From contig DYEV01000002.1 in assembly GCA_020725545.1 (NCBI GenBank), forward strand, positions 36,161 through 100,160: a stretch of DNA of 64,000 nt, read 5' to 3'. The notes under the pieces are model-generated. The model searched no databases. It saw only the letters and a program-made list of their open reading frames with translations, and was not told where the DNA came from. The stretch's first letter is position 1. Every line of letters starts with the position of its first letter. Both the position numbers and the translations under genes were made by a program. Below, piece after piece: positions 56,359 to 64,000 of this stretch. The stretch is from Desulfobacca sp. (GTDB lineage Bacteria > Desulfobacterota > Desulfobaccia > Desulfobaccales > Desulfobaccaceae).

Positions 56359-58623
56359 TTAACGCCACTTGCTCACTTCGCTTTTCATCTCCTCGATATC
56401 TAGGCAATCCGCTGTGAAGGCCTTGCGGAGAAGCTCCAGGGGAACGAATTCATCGTATTTTTGAAGCTGCGGAGCTTCTATTTCACTAACTAGGTCCTCT
56501 TCATCAATTTCCTCATCCTGCATGGAGATAATCCGCTGGCGAAATTCTTCGATGGCAGCTGTTCGGACCTGGACCGTTAAAAAGTATGGTGATATGCCAC
56601 CTGTGCTTACTATACCCACCTCTTCCTTAATGGCATAGCGAATCCATCGTTCTAAGGTGCGGTAGGCGATTGTTCCCAGCCAGGGGAAAATAGTATAAGT
56701 ATTTTGACCCAAAGAAAGGATATTGCTCTGGTCAAGTCCTGCGTTTTTTACCAGCTTTCGAGCTGATAAAATCCGTTCTCGTGCTCGCTCCTGTAAATAG
56801 CTGTATTCAATGTCTTCAAAGAGGACCTGCCTCATCCTTTTTAGAATTCTGGTGCAGATTATTCCACCGCTTCCGTGCCAATGAATGTTGGCTTTCCCTT
56901 TTACAGATTTCACGAAGACAGTCTTTCTTTTGAGATCAATATCCAGCACCTCCCAGCTCTTTCCTGCGAGAATGAAACGTTCTCCCGGCGGCGGGGGCAT
57001 AACGATGCTTCCGATATCCCTAGATTCCTCTCTAACCGAATACTCCTCATTGTCCGGAAATACAGCATAAAAACGGAAATTCCTTACCACGGTTTCGCCG
57101 GCTAGTCCGATGATAAGTCCTCGCTCGTCGGTTTTCTGGATGTGATCGATTTCAAGGAGGTGCAGAAGAAGGGCGCGAAAATCATCTTGAGAAATATGCC
57201 GGAATGGGGGAAGCGTGAGGACTCTTTGCGCCAATGCTGCCGGTGAAAGCTCGCCTGTTGATGCCAAAGTGCTCATCGTCTGGTGGTAGAGGAGGCTGAA
57301 CGGGTACTTCACGGGATGGATAGGTTCGATGAAGCGATCCTCGATATAGAGCTGAATGATGGCGATGCACTGCAACAGGTGCCAGGGGATATGGAGCGGG
57401 AGCAATTCTTTTCCGGTCGGAGTCTCTTCGGAGCATACAAACCACATTTCTGAAGGGTTCCCGCGTCTTCCGGAGCGCCCGAGCCTTTGCAGGAAGCTTG
57501 ACACCGAATGGGGTGCATCGAGCTGTACGACACGCTCAAGCTGCCCGATATCGATGCCAAGCTCAAGGGTAACAGTTGCTGCTGTAACCACCGGGCTCAT
57601 GGATTCGCGCATGGCGGTTTCGGCGGCCTCTCTTAGCGGAGTTGCTATGCTCCCGTGATGGACGTGATAGATATCGGGAAACTTTTCCGCCTCGGCGATC
57701 TGGCGCAGGCTGGCTACCACTGATTCAGTTTCTGAACGGTTATTTGCAAAAATCAGGCACTTTCTGGCCTTGCTCACCTCAAATATGTAACTGTAGTAAG
57801 GACTTCCGGCAGGCTTTATGGATTTTTCTTCCGCATTTGCAGATTTGGATTGATCGGCTTGCACGGCTGCGCCCTTGCTATTCTTGCAACTATCACTTTC
57901 CTTTCGGTTCTGCTGTGGTTCGATGAAGAAATGCTCAACTGAAAGGCGTATCCTTTGCTGACCGCCCTCGATTTTAGGAGTAATGACTTTGCTCGTTGTT
58001 CCAGACTGGAGCCATTCCTCGGCAAAGGAGTAATCACCGAGTGTGGCGGAAAGGCCGATCCTGCGCGGCTCTGTCCGAACAAACCTTGAAAGCCGCATCA
58101 GTTGACAGAGTACTTGACGGCCGCGGTCCGAGCCCATGAACACGTGGACCTCATCAATTATAGTGAACCGCAGGTCTCCAAACAGCCTAACCAACTCGCC
58201 GGATTTATTGATGAGAAGGCTCTCGAGAGACTCGGGGGTGATCTGCAGGATGCCACTCGGCTTTTTAAGAAGCTTTATCTTGTGGCTCTGTGACACATCT
58301 CCATGCCAGTGCCAAACAGGAATGTCGGCCTCTTTGAGAAGGTCCCCGAGTCTCAAAAACTGATCGTTTATGAGGGCTTTAGTAGGGCCAATGTAGAGGA
58401 CTCCAATCGTTGCAGGAAGGGACTCATGAAGAAGAGTTATGATTGGAAGAAAGGCAGCCTCGGTCTTTCCGGATGCTGTGCCGGTAGCCAATAGAAGATG
58501 GGCATTCGTATCGAATACGACCCTACAAGCTTCGACTTGGACGGCCCGCATCTCAGTCCATCCGTGCGAATAGATGTAGTCTTGAATAAAGGGAGAAAGT
58601 CTGTGGAATGGATGCGTGCTCAC
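56359..58623 (-). CDS. Lhr-like SF2 DEAD/DEAH-box helicase of the TerB cassette
   Basis: Putative DNA or RNA helicase of 754 residues. RecA domain 1 has ATGTASGKTEAA (47-57, Walker A), PTKALINDQ (Ia), TPESLESLL, IIDEVHVF (motif II DEVH, 157-160) and LSATLG (III); domain 2 has FANNRSE, TVTLELGIDIG (V) and RLGRSGRRGNP (VI). Beyond about 430, winged-helix and beta-barrel regions resemble Lhr. A linker at about 240-275 is polar and low-complexity. It overlaps the upstream ATPase gene by four bases (ATGA) and is the last gene of the cassette. It probably works with the TerB protein and the ATPase on nucleic acid; function unproven. Confidence 0.87.
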   Translation of the reverse strand: MSTHPFHRLSPFIQDYIYSHGWTEMRAVQVEACRVVFDTNAHLLLATGTASGKTEAAFLPIITLLHESLPATIGVLYIGPTKALINDQFLRLGDLLKEADIPVWHWHGDVSQSHKIKLLKKPSGILQITPESLESLLINKSGELVRLFGDLRFTIIDEVHVFMGSDRGRQVLCQLMRLSRFVRTEPRRIGLSATLGDYSFAEEWLQSGTTSKVITPKIEGGQQRIRLSVEHFFIEPQQNRKESDSCKNSKGAAVQADQSKSANAEEKSIKPAGSPYYSYIFEVSKARKCLIFANNRSETESVVASLRQIAEAEKFPDIYHVHHGSIATPLREAAETAMRESMSPVVTAATVTLELGIDIGQLERVVQLDAPHSVSSFLQRLGRSGRRGNPSEMWFVCSEETPTGKELLPLHIPWHLLQCIAIIQLYIEDRFIEPIHPVKYPFSLLYHQTMSTLASTGELSPAALAQRVLTLPPFRHISQDDFRALLLHLLEIDHIQKTDERGLIIGLAGETVVRNFRFYAVFPDNEEYSVREESRDIGSIVMPPPPGERFILAGKSWEVLDIDLKRKTVFVKSVKGKANIHWHGSGGIICTRILKRMRQVLFEDIEYSYLQERARERILSARKLVKNAGLDQSNILSLGQNTYTIFPWLGTIAYRTLERWIRYAIKEEVGIVSTGGISPYFLTVQVRTAAIEEFRQRIISMQDEEIDEEDLVSEIEAPQLQKYDEFVPLELLRKAFTADCLDIEEMKSEVSKWR

Positions 58624-59948
58624 AAGGTGAACTCCGAAAACTCTCCAGCTTCTACCGTATCGGGGTCGGTGCCTGCTGCAGTTGGTTTGAAGTCTTCTCC
58701 ATGGATCAATTGCCCAAAGCTTATTTGCGGGTTCTGGCGCAGGATGTTGAGGATGCTGATGAAATCACGAACTATTTCCCGGGGGGTCAGAAGATCCTCC
58801 GCACCCAGCCTTTTAGTGGCCTCCTGCAAGAAGGCCTGTAGGTCTTGGGGAGCCAGGTTGTTCTCATGCTTATGGTGAGCCGAGTATACACCGATGAGGC
58901 GGGTCAATAGCACGAAAATCTCTTCGTGGCTCAATGTCTGAAGCCGTATGGTCGGCCCTGAAGTATCTCTGAACCCCTCCCTAATAAACCGGCTTTCAGT
59001 CAGGCGAGAGCGCAGGGCTTCATAGCTGTAGAGGCCTCGCCTCTGGTCTTCTATGAACTGAGGAGTCCCTCCTATGAGAAAGCCAAGGGATTCCGCCTTC
59101 CCCTGCAAGATGTCGTTGAATATGGAAAGGAGCTTCTCATAGTTGCTTTCCCGGGAGACTCTGTGGGTGATCTTGTAGAGATTAACCGCCTCGTCCAAGA
59201 TCACTATCATCCCCTTGTAGCCGATATCTGAGACAAGCTTTGCGAAAAGCTTAATGTAATCATACCAGCTGTCATCATCGATAATCACCCGCACCCCGAG
59301 TGCGTTGCGCGCTTCCGTCTTTGTCGAATATTCACCACGAAGCCAGCGAAGTGCCGAATCCCTCATGGTGTCATCATTTGCACGGTAGCCTTGCCAGTAG
59401 GTTTTGAGCACGGCAGCAAAATCAAAGCCATGGACCATGCCTTCCATGTCGTTCACAACTTCAAGGATTTTTCCTTCCAGTGCTTCACTGAAACCGTGAT
59501 CACTCGGTCGCATTCCGGTCACTTTTACAACCTGCGCCTGGACCGTTGAGAACCAGCGCTCAAGGATTGCAGCTAAAGCTCCCCCTTCTGGCCGGGTCTT
59601 CGTTGAGAGGTTGCGCATGATTTCCCGGTAAGTGCCGAGGGCCTGCCCATTGCTCCCGGTAAGGCGTCGCTCGGGAGAAAGATCGCAGTCACCGACCACA
59701 AAATCCCGCTCCATCGCATGGTTCCTAATGAGCTGTAAAAGGAAACTTTTTCCGGAGCCATATCGGCCGACGACGAATCGAAATGCCGCTCCTGCCTCCG
59801 AGATGTTTTCGAGGTCCTGGAGGAGAGCGGCAATTTCTTCTTTTCGATCTACCGCCACATATTCCAAACCGATCCTCGGGACCACACCGGCGCTTAGTGA
59901 ATTCATCAGTGCGGTCGATATCCTCTTCGGGATCTTCAAAGAAGTCAT
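58620..59948 (-). CDS. BrxD-like (DUF2791) P-loop ATPase
   Basis: ATP-binding protein of 442 residues from the ATG at 59948, which has GAGGTG seven bases upstream; another ATG five codons earlier abuts the TerB stop directly. Walker A is VVGRYGSGKSFLL near 59-71, Walker B GMIVILDEAVNL near 246-257, and a sensor-like region GGTPQFIEDQRRGLYSYEALRSRL in parts follows. The whole length matches the DUF2791/BREX BrxC-BrxD ATPase family. It is the middle gene between the TerB protein and the helicase; such ATPases in BREX and similar systems act with helicases. No other BREX genes (pglX, pglZ, brxL) are visible. Confidence 0.87.
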   Translation of the reverse strand: MTSLKIPKRISTALMNSLSAGVVPRIGLEYVAVDRKEEIAALLQDLENISEAGAAFRFVVGRYGSGKSFLLQLIRNHAMERDFVVGDCDLSPERRLTGSNGQALGTYREIMRNLSTKTRPEGGALAAILERWFSTVQAQVVKVTGMRPSDHGFSEALEGKILEVVNDMEGMVHGFDFAAVLKTYWQGYRANDDTMRDSALRWLRGEYSTKTEARNALGVRVIIDDDSWYDYIKLFAKLVSDIGYKGMIVILDEAVNLYKITHRVSRESNYEKLLSIFNDILQGKAESLGFLIGGTPQFIEDQRRGLYSYEALRSRLTESRFIREGFRDTSGPTIRLQTLSHEEIFVLLTRLIGVYSAHHKHENNLAPQDLQAFLQEATKRLGAEDLLTPREIVRDFISILNILRQNPQISFGQLIHGEDFKPTAAGTDPDTVEAGEFSEFTL

Positions 59949-59963
59949 AGGCTTCCACCTCAT

Positions 59964-62900
59964 TTAGGCTTGTACAAGTTTTCGGACGAACTCCAAATTT
60001 TCCTCCTCTATGGCGGGAGGGGTGGTCCCTGGCTCGATAATGATGTCACCGATCGTATCGAGCGCCAGTTCGTTTATCGAATCAATCAAAAATTCAGGCA
60101 TTATTGCGCTCTCATCGGCAACCCTGGCGAGCTCTTCACTTGGGTCTTCCATTGTGAGAATGGCTCTGAGGGCCTGATGCTGATGTTGTTTAAGGGCTGA
60201 TCGAAACTGGGCCCATTCCTCGGGAAGGTCATCACTGGTCCTTTGCTCCTGCTCTGACTCTAGACTGCTAAAAACGGGAGCGCCGGTGTTTGTCAAAAGA
60301 AGATGCTCGAGTTCATCTCTAAAATCTTCGGCCACCACTTTTATCTGGTTTTCGTCCAAAATGAGAAGGTCACCAAGGATCTCGAGAGATAGACTGTTAA
60401 TGCGGTCCACCATCAATTCGATGAGTGTTCCCGGTAGCGCCTCGCTAAGCACGTTAGCTTCCACCTCGCATCCATGCAATATGAGCTCCTTAATGAGATT
60501 CTTCTCATCATTGTCGAACCTCGTAAGAAGCTTGTTGACACTATCGAGATCGGTCAGGAGATGATCAGGAGTACCTCCAGGGCGAACGATCGTCTCGACA
60601 CAGTCGTGCCGCGCAGTAATCGGTAAGTCCACTATGAGGTGTTCCGGGGGTTTCTCCGATCCCTTCTCCACGTCGGTCTGGAGCATTCGCAGCACTTGGT
60701 CCGACTGTTTAATCAGGGCCTGGACCCTTGAGAAGTCGATTACGATTTCAGGCTTGGGTGGGCAGACAGAAACTGCCTTGGGAGAAGCGGAGGGGATGAG
60801 GTTGTCGATGATTCTCTGGATCTCGGGCTCAATAATATATCCGCGCAGCCTTCCCTTGTAGTTATTCGCTTCGCGCAGCCGATTTTCAGTGTGTTTGACG
60901 CTAGATGCAATGAAATCCCTTAAAGGAGCATGCTGTGAGTAGGAGACGATGTTGCCCATTTTAATCGTGCCGAGCCTTCCGCTGTAGAGGGCGCTTTGAT
61001 ATGGATGACGCTCGACGGGCGAGTAGCTTGTCGGTTTAAAGAGGCCGAAGATGCCTGTCCCGAACTTCTCGGCCATGTGCCTGTTCACTTCATCAAGACT
61101 ACGTGGAACAAAATCCTCCACAACGCTCTGGTAGCCCTCGTTGAAGAACTTGCTTTTGAGAATTCTGTAATTTGAAATAGAATCGATCAATACGAGCGGT
61201 AGTTCAACGAGTGATCCGGTGATGAACCCTGGCAAAACTAGGTCGATATAATTGTAACGAGGTAAAGCGTTCACTTTAAGCGCTTCTCGCAAAACCTCCA
61301 TAGGATCGGCAGGATACTTATTGATTAGAGCATAGTCAAAGATCCAATCTATGAGGTAATTATCGAGCTTTGGTTGCCGGTCACGATATTTTAGCCAGAC
61401 AAGTCTGAGCTGCTCGTAGCCATCTCTAGCATCCTTCACGCCGACATTGTTGATGAGTTCATAAATGAAGACAAAGATGTAAGAGAGATCCGAATCCGGA
61501 TACTTCCCCTCGCGGACCATGCTCCGCCAGTAGAAATACCATTTGAGCTGTGAGCTTGTCATGGAATCGTAGGTTGGCCAGTAGCTCATGAAGGGGACAT
61601 GTGCTACGGCCATCCCGCGATGATTCACGGCTTTTTTCGCATCTTGGATGAATTTATCGGCGCCGCCGGAATGGCCAAGCGAATAGCTGATCTCAATTCG
61701 GATTCCCAAATCCTTCAAATCGACTGATGATTTTGCTTCTGTGGGTACAGCAGCGGGTTCCACATAGACGGGGCGGGGAGGAATCGGAATCGACTTTGAT
61801 CCCGATGGAGTCCCGATGGTAAATTCCGCCGGTCCACTTGCTCCAGTTCCAATCTGCTGTCTTGGTGGCAATTTATAAGCAAGGGGGGCCGAAGATGCGT
61901 GTCCTCCAGGATCGCGCAACCCATACTTCCAAAGGAAGCTGCCGTCGCGCGATGAAATTCCGAAGACTTGCGAGAGTGCCTCTCTTGTTGAGGTGCGATT
62001 GAGGAAATCGATTCCTGAAAACAAGCCAATGGTTAAGGTCTTCCGGCATTCAAGGAGGCTTTTGAAGAGCTTGGATGTTCCCGATTTAACGAGTGAATCA
62101 GCTTCGAGGAGGCAAAGCACTGTCCACTTAACACTGGTAATTGCTGGAATAACCTCCAAGGATTTTGGCGTAGCGAGCACAATTCCCTGGATAGAGGCCT
62201 TAAATTCAGGGTCTTTTCTGGTTCCCTCAAAGCGAGCCGCAATAATCTTGCTCCATTCCTCCCCAAGGCTGTCGAGTGTCTTTTTGGCCGCGATCACAAG
62301 TACCTTCACGTGAGGTGACTTGCTGAGAATGGTCGAGAACATGTCATAGAATGCATCCACATGAACATCGCGCTCTCCAACGATTCCGCCCGGAAGCCCC
62401 CAGGCTCTGAGGAATTCGAGATGCAGCCGGGAGGTATCCTGAGCATCTTTTCCCTGGGGGAATCTGAGCTCTGGGGCATCAATCTTGGAGCATGGTCCCC
62501 TCAGCCGATCGGAGCCCCTATTGAGAACCTCAGCGGGAGTGAGTAGGATAGGGCTGAGGGAGCTTCCATCATCGGCTAATCCAAGAGGCCCAATGCCTAT
62601 CTGTCTCAGCTTCTCAAGAGGAACCCAGCCCGGATCAATCCTCATGAACTTCTTATAATTTGATATCTCCCGGGAGATTTCCTCGGCTTTTCTGCGAAAG
62701 CTACCGCAGACAAATTCAGGCAGGGCGGAAACAACCCCGATCCCATTGTGCTCCTCCCTCAAAAGGGATAGTATCAATTCACACTCATCTTGTATGAGCT
62801 TGTGTTTGCTCCGAAGCTCTTCCTTTTTCCCATCTGTCCATTTGAGGACCTTCGGTAGTATATCCATCAAAAAGTTAGGGATGAGTTCGCCGCAAAGACG

Positions 62901-63674
62901 ATAAGTCCCAGTTTTGGTGAACATTCCGCCGAATAGTTTTGCTGGTGCCAAGCCTGGCATGATGGTATCAGCCACCATGATGTGGTTGCCAAGCGAGGGA
63001 ATTTCTTTTGCTGAAGCTGAATCGACTCTGAAGGTGACGTGGAGTTCAACTGCACCTTCATTCACTTCTTTAATCGTGATTCGGAAAAGTGGTTCATCGG
63101 AGTATTTGACTGCAGATACGTATGGAAGCCCAAGCTGTTTCCATTCCAAATCCTTTCGAGCTACAAGGGTGACGATGTCCTCGCCAGTTATCGCCTCCAT
63201 TCTGAGCCACTTGTCGTCCTCTTCGGTCGTTCCCTCGACCTGCCAATAAGTGTCCTTTTCGAGGAACCAGCCTTCTCCCAAGTAGGCAACCCCATCAGGC
63301 AGCGTTTGCTTTATGTAATTCAAATCATCTACCCAGACATACCTCACTTCAAAGCCTTCCGGCATCGATACAGCCTGAAGATTATCGGCACCTTCGCTGA
63401 TTAGAACCTTAAACCGTTTATCGTCAAGATTGCTCAAGACCTGTTTTGTATTCGAAAGCATGGAAATTGGAACAATTAAGATATCTTCGAATGATTGCAG
63501 GCTATTAAAAATCATCCTTAGTTGCTCGTAATTTTCAGCGAGGTGAGCAATCGGAATAGCTTTCTTCCCCTTGTTAGCTTTAAGCAGAAGGCAATTCCCA
63601 TGTCTCTCCAGGTGAATCTCATATTGGCGACGCCCCAAAATGCCCGAGATCCAGCGAAACAATCCTTTGAACAT
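59964..63674 (-). CDS. Large TerB_N/TerB_C protein with inactive SNF2-like module
   Basis: Protein of 1236 residues, first gene of the cassette (ATG at 63674 behind AAGGAT). Residues 1-400 are unassigned. Residues about 425-575 follow the order of a SNF2 ATPase lobe, but every catalytic motif is degraded: GGIVGERDVHVD in place of the Walker A segment, VLVIAAKKTL (Ia), LLEADSL in place of DEAH, and GLFSGI in place of the usual GLTGTP. Residues about 650-880 are TerB_N, marked by YWPTYDSMTSSQLKWYFYWRS in parts and DLSYIFVFIYELIN. Residues about 1000-1236 are TerB_C with two similar repeats. There is no signal peptide or membrane helix. The role is probably scaffold or sensor; the system is uncharacterised as far as I know. 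Confidence 0.8.
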   Translation of the reverse strand: MFKGLFRWISGILGRRQYEIHLERHGNCLLLKANKGKKAIPIAHLAENYEQLRMIFNSLQSFEDILIVPISMLSNTKQVLSNLDDKRFKVLISEGADNLQAVSMPEGFEVRYVWVDDLNYIKQTLPDGVAYLGEGWFLEKDTYWQVEGTTEEDDKWLRMEAITGEDIVTLVARKDLEWKQLGLPYVSAVKYSDEPLFRITIKEVNEGAVELHVTFRVDSASAKEIPSLGNHIMVADTIMPGLAPAKLFGGMFTKTGTYRLCGELIPNFLMDILPKVLKWTDGKKEELRSKHKLIQDECELILSLLREEHNGIGVVSALPEFVCGSFRRKAEEISREISNYKKFMRIDPGWVPLEKLRQIGIGPLGLADDGSSLSPILLTPAEVLNRGSDRLRGPCSKIDAPELRFPQGKDAQDTSRLHLEFLRAWGLPGGIVGERDVHVDAFYDMFSTILSKSPHVKVLVIAAKKTLDSLGEEWSKIIAARFEGTRKDPEFKASIQGIVLATPKSLEVIPAITSVKWTVLCLLEADSLVKSGTSKLFKSLLECRKTLTIGLFSGIDFLNRTSTREALSQVFGISSRDGSFLWKYGLRDPGGHASSAPLAYKLPPRQQIGTGASGPAEFTIGTPSGSKSIPIPPRPVYVEPAAVPTEAKSSVDLKDLGIRIEISYSLGHSGGADKFIQDAKKAVNHRGMAVAHVPFMSYWPTYDSMTSSQLKWYFYWRSMVREGKYPDSDLSYIFVFIYELINNVGVKDARDGYEQLRLVWLKYRDRQPKLDNYLIDWIFDYALINKYPADPMEVLREALKVNALPRYNYIDLVLPGFITGSLVELPLVLIDSISNYRILKSKFFNEGYQSVVEDFVPRSLDEVNRHMAEKFGTGIFGLFKPTSYSPVERHPYQSALYSGRLGTIKMGNIVSYSQHAPLRDFIASSVKHTENRLREANNYKGRLRGYIIEPEIQRIIDNLIPSASPKAVSVCPPKPEIVIDFSRVQALIKQSDQVLRMLQTDVEKGSEKPPEHLIVDLPITARHDCVETIVRPGGTPDHLLTDLDSVNKLLTRFDNDEKNLIKELILHGCEVEANVLSEALPGTLIELMVDRINSLSLEILGDLLILDENQIKVVAEDFRDELEHLLLTNTGAPVFSSLESEQEQRTSDDLPEEWAQFRSALKQHQHQALRAILTMEDPSEELARVADESAIMPEFLIDSINELALDTIGDIIIEPGTTPPAIEEENLEFVRKLVQA

Positions 63675-64000
63675 AGGCTATCCTTTTGATTAAGAGGATT
63701 GGTTTATCCGCAATTGTGGAACTCAATACACGTCATCAAGGTGTGCTGATTTTATGGATTATTACGTTATCATGGGCAAGTTTATTAGCCAATTCAACAA
63801 GTCTATTATGGTGAGTCATTAGTGTCCGGCACAGAAATTGAATAAAGGTATTTGGATGTCAGCAGAAGACGGAGGACGTTTTTTAGGACAGATGATCTCC
63901 CAAAGGCTACGCCGCTCCATTAACATGGTTTGAACAAGCCGGGTCAATTCCAAGATGCCGATATTTATGGTGCTTTTAAATTTTAACCAGGTAAGCAGCA
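63675..64000. other. Upstream region of the TerB cassette; possible IS edge
   Basis: AT-rich 326 bases with no convincing gene. It should carry the promoter for the minus-strand cassette. A 25-codon plus-strand frame at 63856-63933 (MSAEDGGRFLGQMI and on) is too short to assign. The string ATTAGTGTCCGGCACAG near 63821 looks like an insertion-sequence end, but no partner end is in the window. Confidence 0.35.

Noticed and set aside
58620..63674. A full BREX system
   Set aside because: Only a BrxD-like ATPase and a helicase are present; pglX, pglZ, brxA, brxB and brxL are not seen, and TerB_N/C proteins are not part of the defined BREX types I know.
63856..63933. Short plus-strand frame beginning MSAEDGGRFLG
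   Set aside because: Only 25 codons, without recognisable features or neighbours; may be part of an IS edge.

Overview
The window looks like a chromosomal segment of a GC-rich anaerobic bacterium, most likely a sulfate-reducing or syntrophic Desulfobacterota (Desulfobacca/Syntrophobacter-like). This is inferred from gene content, not from a marker gene: a three-gene HdrCBA cluster with a giant flavin/Fe-S HdrA, a complete complex I operon, a minimal SufBC pair, molybdenum-cofactor genes, and dispersed Desulfobacterota-type intergenic repeats. No rRNA, tRNA or CRISPR array was seen.

Left part (1-18.1 kb): the end of a branched-chain amino-acid ABC transporter (livK-livH-livM, running off the left edge), murA, a HAD nucleotidase, a YihY/BrkB membrane protein, cysS, a small zinc-ribbon protein with two copies of an RRPYIRRYAG motif and a lysine tail, a processive family-2 glycosyltransferase, and hdrC-hdrB-hdrA. 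HdrA is a fusion of two HdrA-like flavoproteins with an NfnB/GltD-like NAD(P)H module. After it comes about 1.4 kb of decayed DNA (autotransporter barrel remnant, transposase-like fragment).

Middle (18.1-32.7 kb): a 13-gene nuo operon on the minus strand (nuoEF-A-B-C-D-G-H-I-J-K-L-M-N) with a readable sigma70-like promoter and a strong intrinsic terminator. Complex I and the soluble HdrABC together suggest an energy metabolism based on NADH, ferredoxin, quinone and thiol/disulfide couples.

33-52.9 kb: sufC-sufB, a cysteine-rich MerR regulator with mobB-mobA, an FAD oxidoreductase with a GNAT protein, an orphan peptide-type ABC permease, a histidine kinase/response regulator/tilS run, an alpha/beta hydrolase, an MFS transporter, and a minus-strand series of housekeeping genes (XRE regulator, site-2 protease, phosphohexomutase, ahcY, metK, panD, panC).

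53-64 kb: two CBS-domain genes, a truncated IS21 element with a broken istA, then a more AT-rich three-gene cassette: a 1236-residue TerB_N/TerB_C protein carrying what looks like a catalytically dead SNF2 ATPase module, a BrxD-like (DUF2791) P-loop ATPase, and an Lhr-like SF2 helicase. The three genes are translationally coupled and resemble a mobile DNA-processing or anti-phage system. This is the most likely place for an undescribed system in the window.
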